Origin: Ruminococcus sp.
GTDB taxonomy: Bacteria > Bacillota > Clostridia > Oscillospirales > Acutalibacteraceae
Assembly: GCA_017416065.1 (NCBI GenBank)
Contig: JAFQDM010000011.1
Coordinates: 1-64,000 of the forward strand
Reading direction: 5' to 3'
Length of the DNA: 64,000 nt
How positions within the stretch are numbered: position 1 is the stretch's first letter; the number at the start of each line of letters is the position of its first letter. A program made the position numbers and the translations under genes. Below are positions 62,082 through 64,000 of this stretch, piece by piece. Under the pieces are notes generated by a model. The model saw only the letters and a program-made list of their open reading frames with translations, did no database searches and was not told the origin of the DNA.

Positions 62082-63380
62082 TCAGATATCGTTTTTCAGA
62101 ACATCATCATATGTCTCTCTTTTTATGATAAGTCTGTGTGTGCAATCGTTGACCATGATCATTGCGGGCTTTAAGCTCCTGTTATAATTAGATGCCATGG
62201 AGTAGTTATAAGCACCTGTGGTAAGAACAGCCAAGGTGTCCCCTACCTCAGGCTTAATGAGATCAACTCCCTCTTGAATCAGATCTCCGCTTTCACAGCA
62301 TTTGCCTGCTATTGTTGCATTATTCAATATGTTGCCTGAGGATCTTGAGGCATTTAATACGGTATAATCCGCTTTGTATAATGCATACCTGATGTTATCA
62401 GCCATACCGCCATCAACAGAGACGTATGTTCTTACGTTCTCAATTTCTTTAATATTTCCCACTGTGTACAATGTGGTACCTGCTTCGCCAACTATGGAGC
62501 GTCCTGGCTCTATATGGAACACAGGCTCTGGTATATTCATCTTTTGGCAAGCTTCGTGAAGTGCATTTGCAACAGGTGTCAGGTATTCTTCAATTTCAAG
62601 AGGTGAATCTGTATCGATGTAACGTGCGCCCAATCCACCGCCAAGGTTAAGTTCCTTGATCCATATTCCTGTTTCAGAATAGATCTTAGCAAAGAAACCG
62701 AGCATTACCTCAACAGCATCTGCAAAGGGCTGGGTGTCAAAAATCTGTGAGCCAATATGGCAGTGTAATTGACATAATTCGAGATTTGAACAATTTAAAG
62801 CTGTTTTTACAGCACTCAGGGCTTCACCGTTTTCAATTGAGAAACCGAATTTTGAGTCTATCTGTCCGGTTTTGATGTAGTCATGAGTGTGAGCTTCAAT
62901 GCCCGGCTTGATTCTAAGTCCTATTTTAACCTTACAATTAAGCTCTATTGCAATTTCATTCAGTGTCTGAAGCTCAGTAAGGCTATCAACAATAACGCGT
63001 CCTACGTTGTTTTTAACGGCCATATTAAGTTCATCAGGAGTTTTGTTGTTTCCGTGGAAGAAGATTCTTTCAGAGGGGAATCCTGCTTTTAGAGCAGTAT
63101 ACAGCTCTCCGCCTGATACTACATCCACACCCATATTTTCTTCTTTCATTACGCGATAAATCTCCAGGCAAGAAAGAGCCTTGCTTGCATAGCAAGGAAA
63201 ACTGCCTGCCTTGAAATTATCAGAGATAAAGCTTGTGTATCTTTTGCAGTTGTTTCTGATAAGCTTTTCGTTGATTACATATAGAGGTGTGCCGTATTCT
63301 TTTGCAAGTGATACAGCATCCAATCCTTCTATAGTCAAATGACCTATTTCGTTAAATCTAAGTCCGGGGGTAAGCATCAT
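62082..63380 (-). CDS. lysA: Diaminopimelate decarboxylase
   Basis: 432 residues, PLP enzyme converting meso-DAP to lysine. CYASKALSC contains the PLP Lys; LHCHIGSQI, LNLGGGLGARY, HIEPGRSIVGEAG and CCESGDLI are conserved. Start: GTG 63383, ATG 63380 or ATG 63377; GAGGAG is best placed for the two ATGs. It starts directly at the engB stop. Its pathway partners asd-dapA-dapB are 40 kb away. Confidence 0.96.
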   Translation of the reverse strand: MMLTPGLRFNEIGHLTIEGLDAVSLAKEYGTPLYVINEKLIRNNCKRYTSFISDNFKAGSFPCYASKALSCLEIYRVMKEENMGVDVVSGGELYTALKAGFPSERIFFHGNNKTPDELNMAVKNNVGRVIVDSLTELQTLNEIAIELNCKVKIGLRIKPGIEAHTHDYIKTGQIDSKFGFSIENGEALSAVKTALNCSNLELCQLHCHIGSQIFDTQPFADAVEVMLGFFAKIYSETGIWIKELNLGGGLGARYIDTDSPLEIEEYLTPVANALHEACQKMNIPEPVFHIEPGRSIVGEAGTTLYTVGNIKEIENVRTYVSVDGGMADNIRYALYKADYTVLNASRSSGNILNNATIAGKCCESGDLIQEGVDLIKPEVGDTLAVLTTGAYNYSMASNYNRSLKPAMIMVNDCTHRLIIKRETYDDVLKNDI

Positions 63381-63383
63381 CAC

Positions 63384-63971
63384 TCACTCTCCTCTCTCAA
63401 GGTATTTGTCAATAATATTTCTTATATCCTCCGTACCTTCACCGTTCAATGCTGAAAATGCGACGAATTCTGTGTTGTAAGGTGAAAGAAGCTGAGAATA
63501 AAAATCCATTTGTTTAGCAAGCTCAGTTTTATTGAGCTTGTCTTTTTTTGTTAGAACAACAATAAAAGGGAATTTCAGCTCAGATAAAAAGTTTATCATC
63601 TGCATATCATCCGCTGTGGGTTTGTGCCTGATATCACAAATCTGTACCACTAAAGCAAATTCCCTATTATCTGCAAAGTAACCCTCCACAAGCTCTGCCC
63701 ATCGCTCTTTTTCCGCTTGAGATACCTTTGCGTAACCATACCCTGGCAAATCTACAAGCATAAAATCTTTTAGTGAAAAGAAGTTGATCGTAGCAGTTTT
63801 TCCGGGAGTTGCGCTGACTCTGGCAAGTCCTTTTCTGTTAGTAAGTTTATTGATCAAAGAAGATTTACCAACATTGGAACGACCGGAAAAAACAACTTCA
63901 GGCAGGTTTGATTCCGGCAATTGAGAAGAAATTCCACATGCCATTTCAAATTTTACATTGTTAATATCCAT
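63384..63971 (-). CDS. engB: Ribosome biogenesis GTPase EngB (YsxC/YihA)
   Basis: 195 residues. VVFSGRSNVGKSSLINKL (G1), VSATPGKTATINFF (G2), LVDLPGYGYAKVS (G3), LTKKDKL (G4) and FSALNGEGTEDI (G5). It acts in 50S assembly. GGTGAG precedes ATG 63971. The bases upstream on this strand could be the end of another gene (often lon), but too little is present to say. Confidence 0.97.
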   Translation of the reverse strand: MDINNVKFEMACGISSQLPESNLPEVVFSGRSNVGKSSLINKLTNRKGLARVSATPGKTATINFFSLKDFMLVDLPGYGYAKVSQAEKERWAELVEGYFADNREFALVVQICDIRHKPTADDMQMINFLSELKFPFIVVLTKKDKLNKTELAKQMDFYSQLLSPYNTEFVAFSALNGEGTEDIRNIIDKYLERGE

Positions 63972-64000
63972 ATTCTCACCATTATAGAGCCTGGGATACT

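Overview
The window reads as chromosomal DNA of a spore-forming, low-to-moderate GC Clostridia bacterium. The evidence is PolC-type DNA polymerase, CdaA/CdaR, pro-sigma-K, a SpoIVFB-like protease, a CwlJ/GerQ-like pair and CwlD. Type I dockerins and a large multi-module starch-binding surface protein point to Oscillospiraceae, most likely a Ruminococcus resembling the starch degrader R. bromii. The species assignment is inference from gene content only; no database search was possible.

Layout. 1-13853 (+) is a conserved housekeeping block: rpsB(partial)-tsf, terminator, then pyrH-frr-uppS-cdsA-dxr-rseP-ispG-polC-mtaB. 13839-18275 holds a secreted GHL10-type hydrolase, a DUF1294 protein, an RluA-type pseudouridine synthase, an ECF S component coupled to a P-loop kinase, and a DUF362 protein. 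18319-21497 (-) is queA-tgt-yajC plus a TIGR04086 membrane protein. 21690-28213 (+) has asd-dapA-dapB (lysine/DAP pathway), a DUF3343/cysteine-desulfurase-like pair and cdaA-cdaR. 28260-31694 (-) has two flavoproteins and a COG2426 membrane protein. 31823-37185 (+) has VanZ, MATE, a SpoIVFA-like/SpoIVFB-like pair and the TIGR03960/TIGR03936 radical-SAM pair. 37287-43570 contains two tRNA-Ser genes flanking a radical-SAM protein, a lone amino-acid-type binding lipoprotein, a 3-methyladenine glycosylase, and pflB-pflA under a ZTP (pfl-motif) riboswitch.

43638-49716 (+) is the accessory region: a CHAP-dockerin protein, a dockerin protein with an acidic Thr-rich tail, a 1215-residue starch-binding protein with at least six carbohydrate-binding-type modules, and two tandem small peptide genes (49 and 47 codons). 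Peptide 1 and the dockerin protein end in nearly the same C-terminal motif (TRDP[N/D]KPIELPFVP), conserved through synonymous changes. I consider this the most unusual signal in the window.

49774-63971 returns to core functions: cwlJ-gerQ-like spore genes, hemW, prfC, sigK, feoA-feoB, cwlD, radA, a DUF6873-like protein, a 656-bp AT-rich gap with two perfect palindromic elements, an Xer-type recombinase, a small alarmone synthetase, and engB-lysA. The DAP/lysine pathway is split between asd-dapA-dapB and lysA at the far end. Functions that would cooperate late in sporulation (sigK, a SpoIVFB-like protease, CwlD, CwlJ/GerQ) are scattered through the window rather than clustered.
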